From: Polytrichum commune
Taxonomy: Eukaryota > Streptophyta > Polytrichopsida > Polytrichales > Polytrichaceae
DNA: 64,000 bases
Direction: 5' to 3'
Assembly: GCA_950295325.1 (NCBI GenBank)
Contig: OX485806.1
Coordinates: 8,062,001 to 8,126,000 of the forward strand
The position numbers and the translations under genes were made by a program. How positions within the stretch are numbered: position 1 is the stretch's first letter; every line of letters begins with the position of its first letter. The notes under the pieces were generated by a model that was given only the letters and a program-made list of their open reading frames with translations, did not search any database and was not told the origin of the DNA. This document shows positions 1 through 10,005 of this stretch, one piece after another.

Positions 1-877
1 ACAGCTCATTGTGTCTAAGAGCAACTTCCAGTATGGCCATTGGGAAATTATTCTCTCAATATTCAATTTTTTAGATTTTTGGGGAGCAAGGTCGCCTGTT
101 CATTCCACCTACACATGTGCTCAAATCCTCATTTTCCACCAAATTACTATTGAGGAAAAACCAACTATATAAACTTCTTGCCATCCTCAAGAATCGGCGA
201 TCAAAAGATCTTCTCCCTCTCAATTAGTAACAAGTTCAGTTTCACGTTCAATGAAGATTTGTTAATCATATAGATACGGATTCTTCGAGGAAAGTTTGAA
301 AACCGATTATTCGAGAGAAACGTTTTCCGGCGACCATACGAGTCGCTTCAATAACTGAAGGTTTCTGAGGCTAAGAATAAGCTTTGTGTTGGATGAACGA
401 GAGGTACATTTGGATGCCATAATTGGCTATCTCCCTCGTGCTTGATGGATTCAGAGCCTTTCAAAAGGAGGAAAAAGCTTGGAAGATGGCCTGATCACTT
501 TGACACTTTCAATCAGTGGCAATGATGCACAAAAACCTCTTTCTAACTCGTTGGGCCTTGATGCTCCTGCATATATTTAGACAGCATAGAATATTATATT
601 CGTACACGTTGACAAGCGTCACAAACATTCTTCAGGCCAAACAATATGGAAAGCTTTCAGGAGCACTTTCAAGCTTTCTTTCTTACAACGAGTAAAGTCT
701 CGCTGCAGGTCCCACACACACTTGGATTTCCCTGCCTCCAAATTGGAATAGCTTTTCTAGGAAGCTCTTCAGAACCTTCGTATTGTGAGTATGTATGGGG
801 ATGATCATTGAACAGGGAGAACCAACCGGTAGTTACAGATTGCCTGATTGAGGTTTAAGAAAATAGCTGATCGTTAG
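1..877. other. no gene seen
   Basis: AT-rich sequence with no long frame, RNA gene or clear repeat that I can recognise. It lies upstream of, and may be a decayed part of, the LINE remnant that follows. Confidence 0.4.
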
Positions 878-1760
878 AGAGGAATTTAGAGAATATACCT
901 CAGATTAATAAAGACCAAAACCAAAAGACGTCAACATGTAACTGGTTGGATGTGGAAACACTAGGATTTCAATCGATTATGCTATGAAATCTTCCTGGAC
1001 ACTGGTGATGATCACTACTGAATTAGAAGCTTTCAAGTTTACTATGGGCTTCCAACAACGGCTTGTTCGCCTATCCCCTCTAGGTTAGTCATCAAGGCAA
1101 CTTCACTATTCCGGAGCCTGGCTGAACAAGGATGTAACACTTGGCACAAATCAACAATCATGTGGAAGACATTTTAGGGTTTACCTCATTGGGAAATCCA
1201 TGACAACCTAGCATTTCATAAAAAACATAGGATGATATCAAGGAGGCTTTTCTTACTAAAGAGTGGAACTCTTACCATCCTTCTAGGAAGAAACTAGATT
1301 ATCTCCACCTCAAAGGGTTTTCTTAAATACGAATGTGAATGGTACTTGAAGCAACCATTGACTATGGCACAATGCGAAATCATTGATGCCTACCGCACCT
1401 CGAACGATAGACTTGTCATTGAAGCTGGACGATGGGTGGTTATCCCTATCTCTAGAGATACTAGACGATGCCACTTTTGCTCCTACAAAGTAGTTGAAAA
1501 TAAGACGCATTTCGTGTTGGAATGTCCCTTATATAACCATGTTAGAGGCAAGTTTCCATCATTATTTGAGAACGTAGTTCCCATGAACCTCAAGTCTTTC
1601 TTTCAAGTAGACCACCAAGTTGACATTAGCCTTTATCTCACACAGGCTCCACACTCTGCCACTCTAGAGACTTAGCTAGTTTGAAGCCATCATGATGAAC
1701 TTTTAGTCCCATTAACCTTTTGGGCTTTCCCGGACTTTAAATACCATTTCATTCATGTAG
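878..1760 (+). mobile_element. LINE (non-LTR retrotransposon) 3' remnant
   Basis: The right half encodes the C-terminal zinc-binding domain typical of plant LINE reverse transcriptases (see the next entry). Two other stretches of the window match it in the same orientation. Positions about 878-1005 match about 50963-51084, and positions about 1400-1760 match 47455-48720, including the sequence after the stop codon. Shared non-coding 3' sequence supports one dispersed family. The part between 1005 and 1345 has many stops. The element is truncated and dead. Confidence 0.65.
1346..1675 (+). pseudogene. LINE reverse transcriptase C-terminal zinc-binding domain (zf-RVT), fragment
   Basis: The frame translates to about 109 residues and opens on TTG, so it is a piece of a longer protein rather than a gene with its own start. 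The first third carries R-L-V-I-E-A-G-R-W. The zinc-binding core follows: C-H-F-C, then V-E-N-K-T-H-F, then L-E-C-P-L-Y. This gives the CxxC...H...C pattern of the zf-RVT domain at the end of LINE ORF2 proteins. A tail rich in F/L (F-P-S-L-F-E, K-S-F-F-Q) follows. In the family this domain lies after the reverse transcriptase and is thought to help bind the template. The polymerase itself is not readable here. A frameshifted second copy lies near 47.5 kb. Confidence 0.75.
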
Positions 1761-2192
1761 GTTAATATTCTATTCACAAGCCAATGCTGAACCTCTGCTT
1801 CTTCTTCTCCTTTGAATGAAAATCAATCAATAGCTTCAGGCTCAGAAGCCATTTCATGTTCAAACTAGGTGTGCAATTGACAAACACTGGCGACTCCCCA
1901 TAAGTAGTACACCATTTGGAGCATCAGATGGTTGGTTGATTTTCATAAGTGCTTTGAGTAAGGTGTGTTATTTGGCTACTTTTCTCTCTGCACCCGCTTC
2001 TCGGAGGATAAGGAACTTGCAATTAGAGTGAGATGATTAACAAATCCAAATTGTGCTCATAGCCATCAATTTTGTCTCATCACTTTTTGGAGCTCATATG
2101 AATATCTTAGTGATTATCCAGGTGAAGATTCTCATGTTCAATAAGTGGTCATAGAGGTCCTCCTCTCATGTTGACTAAAATGGTTAGCATAT

Positions 2193-2310
2193 TTTAAGCT
2201 CGTACTCCAATCGCTTTCAAACATGTGTCTTTTTTTTGGGAGGGGGGGTTGTTTATAGATCCACACCTAACCACATACCACTCAAATACATGTGTCCTCA
2301 TAATTGCTAT
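2193..2310. repeat. dispersed repeat, four copies in window
   Basis: A block around CAAACATGTGT followed by TTTGATCC-like and ACCACA...CAATCAAAT-like words recurs at about 39648-39760 in the same orientation. It also occurs inverted at about 24545-24650 and 48880-48960. The copies are diverged, no coding frame is shared, and no TIR was found, so the class is unknown. Confidence 0.45.
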
Positions 2311-2705
2311 GTTGGATTTAGGTGAGTCTCCTATATGTTTATAACAGATCTCATTGATTGTTATATATAAACATTTGTATTTGTCCACACTTCTCATAAC
2401 ATTGTTAAGTCCTTGTTTGAAAGACCACTTCCTGAAGGTTATTGGGCCCTCCTTCCCTAGAATAATGGACCGTTTCTTCCAAGTTAAGGCTAAACCTCGG
2501 CAATGCACCTTATTCATGCAATTTATGACCTACTCAAAAAGGTGAGATGCCCACTTTCTTATCAATGTTATGTCCTATTGATGCCAAGGGAAATCTAACG
2601 TACACCTCTCCTCACGATCCAACATTTGCTTATCTTTGTTGGATTCCCTTTTTCGAAACTTAATTCATGAGCACTAGTACCGCCCTTCTATGTCAAAAAA
2701 ATTTA

Positions 2706-2731
2706 GCAAAAGCAAAAGCAAAAGCAAAAGC
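2706..2731. repeat. (GCAAAA)n microsatellite
   Basis: Four uninterrupted copies of a six-base unit. It produces the lysine/alanine run of a short spurious frame on the plus strand. Confidence 0.85.
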
Positions 2732-2859
2732 AACACCTAAAAATAAAATAAAACCAAGGAATCTACATCATGACAAAAATGAATATTTTCCAGTCACATG
2801 GCTCACGTGCAAAGGAGAAGTCCTCTTCAAGAATGTTGCTCTCTTGTACGTGTGCACAT

Positions 2860-3784
2860 AATCACCTTCTATTTCTCAAGTATTTAATTATTGTTATTGA
2901 CTAACTTATTTGAGAGTTATTTCCCCGACTTGTTACAAGCAATCATCAAAAGTTCACCTACAAGCATGGTGCTAAAAGTCATTGGGTGTTTTTTGAAGGT
3001 GAGATGACTTGAGATGAACAACTTCCAGTGCTCAAATATTCATGCTATTTTTTATTTTTTATTTTTATTTTCTTACAAAGCACATGAAGATAACATCCAA
3101 GCTCCATGTGATTGAGTGATAAATTTAACACCTTGACATGGCAAAAAATCATGTATACCATTTCAATTGCAAATAATAATAAACAACTCAAAAGAAGGCA
3201 TTAAATACTGAGATCGTGCTCCAAGGCTCAAAAACAACCAAAGTAGAACATAATCTACAAAATTTGAAAAAAGAATACAATGATATGTAGACATGGATCA
3301 TTAGCTAATTGTTCAATTAGCACTATAAAATTATTGAAGTCCGAAGGGTATATAGCAACTACGACTAAACATCAAACCTACAAATCCAAGTTGGGGCTTG
3401 AACTTGAAAATCGATGAAAAATAAAGGAGGAACCAAATCTCCATCAATGTAAGCACATGTAAGAGCTTGAGGCCAAGCTATGTGTGTGGCTGGTCCAAGT
3501 TCAAACCGATTGATTATCAGATTCTTGTTAATTATCTCCTTTATACCAACTGCATGTCATCACGCCCAAATACTATACATAACAAAAATGAATTAACATG
3601 TATGCAAAGTCCAATCGCAATGTGGATTCAACAATCCATGGACTAGGTGGGAAGCGGATTACGAAACATAACCATGTCGACGCCACCTCTTCTAGACCAT
3701 CCGATCATGGAGGGCATGCTCTTGAGAAGTCATCATCTCCTCCAACCCTTGAATGCCACTTCGAGGGCCAAATGTTAATGGCCA
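2860..3784. other. no gene seen
   Basis: AT-rich sequence without a credible frame, RNA gene or recognised repeat. A frame of 63 codons near 3.6 kb has no recognisable motif. Confidence 0.4.
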
Positions 3785-3995
3785 AGTAAACCATCTGAAA
3801 GTGTCTGTACAGGGAGCTAATTAAGCTAGACTGCAAGCTCATTCACATCATCTTCCTTGCACTTTCTGTTGCGGCCATGAGAAGTTTGGGAACATTGATG
3901 TGCTTGATCAGAAGCAGGAAATTCTGTCTGCAATAATTCCATGAAGGTCACCAGGTTATATTGGCTCTTCTACCATAAGATTGACTGACAAAGAA
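3785..3995. repeat. direct duplication, copy 1
   Basis: About 200 bases containing CCTTGCACTTTCTGTTG and GTGCTTGATCAGAAGCA recur about 560 bases further on (copy 2). The copies differ by scattered substitutions and small indels. They sit directly downstream of the stop codon of the MYB-CC gene, in what may be its 3' flank. Their function is unknown. Confidence 0.7.
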
Positions 3996-4352
3996 TTCCC
4001 TTGCGCTGTGTGAGCACCAAAACCTAAATGACAACAGACGAAGCTAACTGTAGCATAGACGATAAGAGATTCGAGAATTATCATTAACCCCTAACTTCGC
4101 AAGCAACCCATTTCTGGTTGATGGATAATTTTCTTCCCGACATTAACCCACTAACTCATTCAGTCGCAATCAAAATAACAAGCCAACATGGAAATGTACC
4201 CGTACAGTTCGGGAATAATTAGAATGTGCTACAGTGATTAGAAGGTGGTCAATAAGAGATCATCACGTCAAGAAACTTTATTTATCTAGGTAACAAGGCT
4301 TGAACAACATGTCCACAGACTTCATTCCAAAGCTGATTCAACAATCCATAGC

Positions 4353-4562
4353 TAAGTAAACCTTCTGAAAACTTTCTGTACACGGAGGAGGTAAGCTTCA
4401 GTGCAAGGCCATCGACATCATATTCCTTGCACTTTCTGTTGCAGCCAGAAGTAGTCTGGTAACGTCAATGTGCTTGATCAGAAGCACAGAAATCTGTCTC
4501 TAATTATATGAAGGGCACGAGGTTATATTTTATGTTCTGGCTCTAATCTAAGATTGACTACC
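4353..4562. repeat. direct duplication, copy 2
   Basis: Second copy of the block at 3785-3995, same orientation. It ends about 160 bases before the minus-strand stop codon of the transcription factor gene, so it may be part of the 3' untranslated region. Confidence 0.7.
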
Positions 4563-4725
4563 TAAAAAATCCAATGTCCGCACCATGGGGTTTTGTGTTT
4601 GCAGGTCCAAAGCTCTAATCGCCCCAGACGAAGCTGATGTCTGTAGGATGGAAGATAAGAAGGAAGATAAGAGAATTAAGGTGCCAGACGATCATCGAGT
4701 GGTTGAAGATGAAATCATGCATGAT

Positions 4726-7700
4726 TCAACGCTCCCATCCGAAGGCATTGAGATCCAACTCACTGCCGCGGGAGCTCCCATGGTGGTTGAGGTCGAGAGC
4801 TCCCTGACCTAATTCCATCTTCACATGGCCAGTAGCCATCAGCAGAGGCTTACTGTTGTTCAACCTCTGCGTCACCATGGGGCTGGGGCCTTGGAACGCT
4901 GCACCGGGAGAGCTGGGATGTGACGACCCTCCATTGGGCCGGGAGTTATTGGAAGAATCGACATCAAGGGATGGGATGGCGCCGCGACGAGGCGTGGGTC
5001 TCTCCAGCCCGGAAGAACACCCATTCTGCTCCTGCACCTGCACCATGTTGAAAGTAGGAGGAGCAACTGCTGATGATACGTGTGGGGAGCCTCCGCCATT
5101 GCTGCTGCTGATGATGTTGTTGATGTTGTTGTTGCCACCTCCTTCTGTCCCCCCCAATCCCAGCATTTAATAAGACTGTGGCGCCAGATGATGAAACATT
5201 TTTCCATGAGGGGGATGATGATCATCAGCAAGCAGCTAGGGATCATCAGCATCAGCATCAGTACCAGCCAAGCTTGATCAAGTCACTGGCAACCTTTGCA
5301 AGCCAGAAGTAGTCCTACTTGAATCACTCAATAACAGTGTGTCGCCAGATGATACATTTCCATAAGTGCTGCAGCCTGCCATCATCACCAGCAGGAGTAG
5401 CAGCAGCAGCAGTAGTAGTAGTAGTCCTATTTGAATCATACAAGAAGACTGTGTCTCCAGATGATACATTTAGATGAGAGGGATCGGCATGGGATCATCA
5501 GCATCAGCCAGCTTGATCAAGTGGCTGCAGCCTTTTGCAAGCCTGTCATCATCATCATCAGCAGAGTAGTAGTGGTAGCAGTAGTTATCCTACTTGAATC
5601 ATTCAGTAAGTATGTGTCGTCAGATGATACATTTTCCATGAGGAGGGATCTCAGCTTGATCAAGTGCCTGTCATAGTGGTCCTACTTGAATCATTGCCAG
5701 TAGGTTAGGTAGGTAAGTTTTGCAGAAGAAGGGTAGGGGAGCAGCAGCTAGCACATGAGTACCCACTGCAATTAGGGTTCGGATGATCAGACTACTCCTG
5801 CCCCTCGTCCTCGTCCTCATCGTCATCATCATCATCATCATCGTCTGAACATGATCTAGAGGGGCTGCAAGATCTTAATGATTTCTTACCCGTGGCTGCA
5901 CCCCCACTCTCCTCCGGAAGATGAGCATTGTCGTTGTTGTGGTGGTGGTGGAGATGGGTCATGTAGCTCTTCGGAGACGATGTAGTGTCCGAATCCAGTA
6001 TGCGCAACGGCTGCTGCTGCTGGGGAGGAGCTTGCATTTGTTGTTGTTGTTGCTGCTGTTGCTGTTGATGCGGGTGGTGATCAGCCGCCCCTGCAAGTTG
6101 TGATGAAGCTAGCTCAGGAGGGTTTAGCAGATTCAGAGATTCGAACTCATGTGGCTCAGCGACCTTGGACGCCAGCTCGGTGAGCTCTTCGTGTGCGGCT
6201 TTGAGGCCGGGGGAGGTCGAGGTGTGGCCGGCGAGCGTTTCCTTCGCCTTCTCCAGGATGGATTGGAGGTATTTGCCTTGCGCCTCTATTCTCAGTTGCA
6301 GATGCCTCTGGACCTGCAACAACAACAACAATTTATTTATTACTCATCGACACCACACATGACGATGCAAGTTCATCTACATCAAAAATGAGGGAAGACA
6401 AGTTTAGAATGTTCTGCAAGAAAACCAGCAAAGATAAATGCGTCAGAAAATAACCTCAAGTTGCTCTTGGAGGCGGTGTTGCACTTCCATTTGCATGCGG
6501 ATGGCCTCTGTTATTTGCATGTTGCTTCAGCCACCACAAAATCAATGTCAGTAAGCTGCCGACAGTCAGAATGAAGGGGGGAGAAGAAGAAGAGGAGGAG
6601 GAGGAGGAGGTGCTATTACATTTCTTAATTCTTTGTTCACTACAGCTGACAGAAATGTGAGTCGCGGAAAGATGTGTTGCAACTGTCTAACCATATTGCA
6701 AATGAATATTTTTAATCGACAAGAAGACATTGAGCTGGAGTTGGGATGCTTACTCCTGAGGATTCTGTGGTCTTGGTGTGAGGTTACTGTCGGATCCGCC
6801 ATTGCTTGTCCCCTGCATGTCTGAAGGTCCTGCCACCATCATACACCATGGATACTAAGTCTATGGAACGACAACAACAATCCCAAGCTGAAACTCAACT
6901 ACTCAGTAAAATGAAAAAAATTGACGATGCATGACCTTCAAACAGATTGCAAGGTAGACCTCAACAATATAACAAGCCACAGAGATGGAGTACTACTAAC
7001 TTACCGTGTGTTGCATCCTTGTTGGCCTCGTGGGAGTCTCTGTGGAGCTGCTTTCCCAGCCTGAACTTCTGCAAACCCAGAGACGAAATGCAGCTTAGGC
7101 ACTTGTTGCTAAAGTGGGCTATATATATGCGCTCGCGCGCGCGCGCGTGTGTACACTAGCTTAAGGTGGCGGGGAAAACCCTTCTTTATATGAAGAGTTC
7201 TACCGTAGCAAAAATCTACCTGTTAATACTCAAGTTGCAAATCATCATCATCATGAGGAGGGCATGCATAGATAACGGCAAGATTTTGTCAGTAGGGTCA
7301 ATCTTCTCTAAAACCGGCAGCAACCTACACAATCTAGGTGGTCGTCAGAGCCTACGTAAATGCAGGTAATCCACTCATGTATGGCTCATAATCTGATCAC
7401 TTTAATCATTTATATTTGCTACAACAATAGCTGCACAGAATCGATGAACCAACAGACTACTAACTACTGCTACTAAGTTATGTCCTTCCAAAGACACTTA
7501 ATTTAGTCGCAACTCAGGGAAGTTTACTGAGCATTTGAGACACATGTTTTGAATAACCTGTTCATCCTCCCAAACTCGGGCAGAATTAAAGAGGTACGTA
7601 CTGACATGAATGCGACGTGAATTAAAGCAGCATCAAGAAAGAAGTAGTTGGCACATAATTAGATCTACATAAGTAATATGGTTGGGGTGTGACCTGAAGA

Positions 7701-10005
7701 TGGCTCTTTAGATGATACAAGGTTAGGCCCTTCACACCCATTACTCGCATCACGGATTTCGGTGTCGCCTCTGCACCAATTTAACAACAAACATAATGAT
7801 TGGTTAGGTTATAACAATACTCAAAGTGTAAGTACATTGAATTAGAATTTCACAATTTCAGTACATCGAATGGATGTGACCTCGCAAGCTCAAGGAGCAG
7901 CTTCTCTAGAAGAAGCCTCACAAATCTGCCTATTTCGTACTACACAGACATAATTAAGGGAGGGAAAACTGTACCCGAGGCTGCACGAGCCAGCCAGATG
8001 TAGCACGGCAAGCGCTGCCACATTAAGCAGGAAATTGGATAAACAAGATAAGATCAATACGACAATTTATGGTGTCACCAGTGAACGCAAGCAGGTCTTA
8101 ATTCATTGAAGTTAGTAACTGTTTCAGAGTGGCAGTGTCATTAGGCAATTAGGTTATTTTTTAATTTTAAAAATGCAAGAGAATCTGGTTGAAGTCGCCT
8201 CCTCAATTTCGTTCACTTGCGAAGAAATGGGTTTCCAACTGCATAACTAGCAGTTCTTGTCAATAACATCACCACACCACCAATCCGTCAAACATACATC
8301 AATTAACACGAGCTCCAGTTTCTTGAAACCTTTTTCTTCCTTTCTATATCTGTCAGTACCTCATCTCAAGAACAAGATGGTCTTTTGTAAACTGTCATCA
8401 CTAGCAGATTATATGACGCCTTAAAGAAGCAACTTGCATTCCTTTGTGATTTAAGTAGGAGATATTCCTTACTGCCAACATCATTTGCATTGAAAAAATG
8501 AGGTTCAACGGTTTAAAGGACATATAACAGTACCAGGCATGACGCTTCCCAATGTTTAATCATCGGTATCCTACTTCCTAAACCACGTGACAAAAGAGGT
8601 TTAGTGCTGTCGTGACACCTATGATTCATCTCATGAATCTGAATCCGTGCAACTACAGAAATCGACAGAGCTCACAAAGTTGGGTCACTAAAGTCACTCA
8701 ACTGCTTAACGAAACCTACGATTTTAAGAGTATTGAATCTCAGCAATCTTGACTGTAGAACTGTAACCTCCACTTCAATAATATTTGGACCTTCAACTTC
8801 ACTTTGCATGTTTCCTTTCGCAAATGCACAAGCATGCGTTGCGAATCTTCTCACATGAGATACTGCATTGTGGAAAAAACATCCGCCCTGATGCATTTTG
8901 GTTCCAAAGACAAGAAAACCAATTTCCAGAGGTTGTAATATTTGCATGTCCTTAACCCTGAAATTCCCATGAGTCAGCAAAAGCCTCCAGAAGAAAACTA
9001 GCTCTAAGACTTGAGAGGGAGAATCTCGCCACACCCTGGAAGTGGTTTGCAACAAATGCACCGACGAAATTCACATTATAGCATCCAATTAGTAAATGGA
9101 AACACCCATTGTTAGTCCTGATGATGTTGTTGGGTTACCAAACTTCAACGTCTGCAGTTACTTGAACAGGCCCCTATTATCCCTGGACACTGAATTTCGC
9201 ACTCAATAACAACTCAGACTGGAATGTCCTCTTATGGCGACTTGAGAACCAGAAGAATTTCTGCACTGATGGCCAGTACCTCCACATGGCGAGTAGGTAT
9301 GAAATTTTCCAAATACATCATCATCATCATACGTATACACAGAGATATTTGAGTTACGAGGACGACAGTCATGAGGGTACATGAACCACCTTATAACCAC
9401 GTGCACTGGAGTTTCTGATAACCAAACTCATTTGTACTGCTAATTAACCGTGGACGTCTAATATACCTGTGGAAGAGTCACGAAGGAAAAGGTTCTCCTC
9501 CTCACATGCTTGAGGATTTCCACAAATCAAATTTTCACAAATATTCCAGTGACCTTCGCTACAGCTGCACTAGGGATAAATTAGCAACTTTGGGAATTTC
9601 TGCGAGTGCGCAAGAGTGTTTGGGCTAACCCACAAAAATTGTTGATTTCCATTTCTCCGAGGTCTACAACCAAAAATTTGCAGAGAGTTGTTGCAAAGCT
9701 AGATGTGGTGAGGTTGGGAGAAGAAGTAGAGGAGAGAAGTGGGTAAAGGGAGAAGAAAGGAAAGGAAAGGGAAGGAGAGAAAGAAAAAACTCACTGTCAG
9801 CGCCTCCGAGCTGAGTAACCGCATCCACGAATCGTTCGTGCAGCTCGGGAGTCCATCGCAGTCGCGGCTTTGGATCCGCGGGGCTCATTTCGTTGGACAA
9901 AGTTGAACCGTAGAGGAACAGCCGGCTGTCTGTAGGATGGGGTGAAGTGGTCTGCGGCCTGTGGGGAACCAACCCAGGGCTTGTGTATTTCTTCATCTGG
10001 TACAT
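4726..10005 (-). CDS. MYB-CC (GARP family) transcription factor, PHR1-LIKE/MYR type, seven coding exons
   Basis: Read by hand, the exons are 10005-9795, 7770-7694, 7068-7005, 6829-6754, 6524-6455, 6313-5890 and 5144-4726, giving about 446 residues. Every intron is GT..AG and the phases agree. The start is the ATG opening M-Y-Q-M-K-K, as in PHL relatives. An upstream in-frame TTG is not a start, and a TGA lies just before it. Domains: GARP/MYB-like DNA binding at about 47-95 (P-R-L-R-W-T-P-E-L-H, then L-Y-H-L-K-S-H-L-Q-K, split over exons 1-3); the MYB-CC coiled coil with the R-L-Q-E-Q-L-E motif at about 147-195 (exons 5-6); then a Gln/His-rich stretch; and a C-terminus containing E-L-D-L-N-A-F-G-W, like the end of MYR1/MYR2 proteins. 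The exon 2 length of 77 bases is as I recall for the family. Relatives are nuclear and bind DNA as dimers; several act in phosphate-starvation signalling, but the target here is unknown. The last junction is the least certain: donor GGTAAGA at 5889 is strong, while the acceptor (5145 or 5142) has a poor pyrimidine tract. Confidence 0.9.
5167..5712. repeat. irregular tandem repeat inside intron 6 of the MYB-CC gene
   Basis: Four diverged units share the words GTCCTACTTGAATCA (near 5312, 5424, 5587 and 5679), CAGATGATACATTT and AGCTTGATCAAGT. They are interspersed with GAT/CAG trinucleotide runs. Unit spacing varies from about 90 to 160 bases. The array abuts the acceptor of the last exon, so changes in copy number could affect splicing. 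Confidence 0.7.
5792..5889 (-). other. possible alternative C-terminus of the MYB-CC gene by intron 6 retention
   Basis: If the donor at 5889 is not used, the exon 6 frame stays open for about 33 codons. It adds a Ser/Arg patch and then nine Asp and an Asp/Glu run before TAG. That form would lack the conserved L-D-L-N tail encoded by the last exon. The frame is seen directly; its use is inference. Confidence 0.35.
7130..7152. repeat. CG/TG dinucleotide run in intron 2 of the MYB-CC gene
   Basis: An alternating GC...GCGTGTGT stretch, preceded by ATATATAT. Alternating purine-pyrimidine DNA of this kind can adopt a Z form. It lies about 60 bases upstream, in genome coordinates downstream, of the exon 3 acceptor. 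Confidence 0.8.
7771..9794 (-). other. intron 1 of the MYB-CC gene
   Basis: A 2.0 kb intron between the two halves of the DNA-binding domain, with donor GTGAGT and acceptor TGCAG. A 129-codon minus-strand frame at 8672-9061 lies inside it, but no motif is recognised and it is most likely chance. No nested element with clear ends was found. Confidence 0.7.

Noticed and set aside
4856-5258. Plus-strand and alternative minus-strand frames over the last MYB-CC exon
   Set aside because: They are shadows of the real exon in other frames, kept open by trinucleotide repeats.
5921-6391. Plus-strand frames over exon 6
   Set aside because: Shadows opposite the Gln/His-rich coding sequence.
8672-9061. 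129-codon minus-strand frame
   Set aside because: It lies wholly inside intron 1 of the MYB-CC gene and has no recognisable domain.
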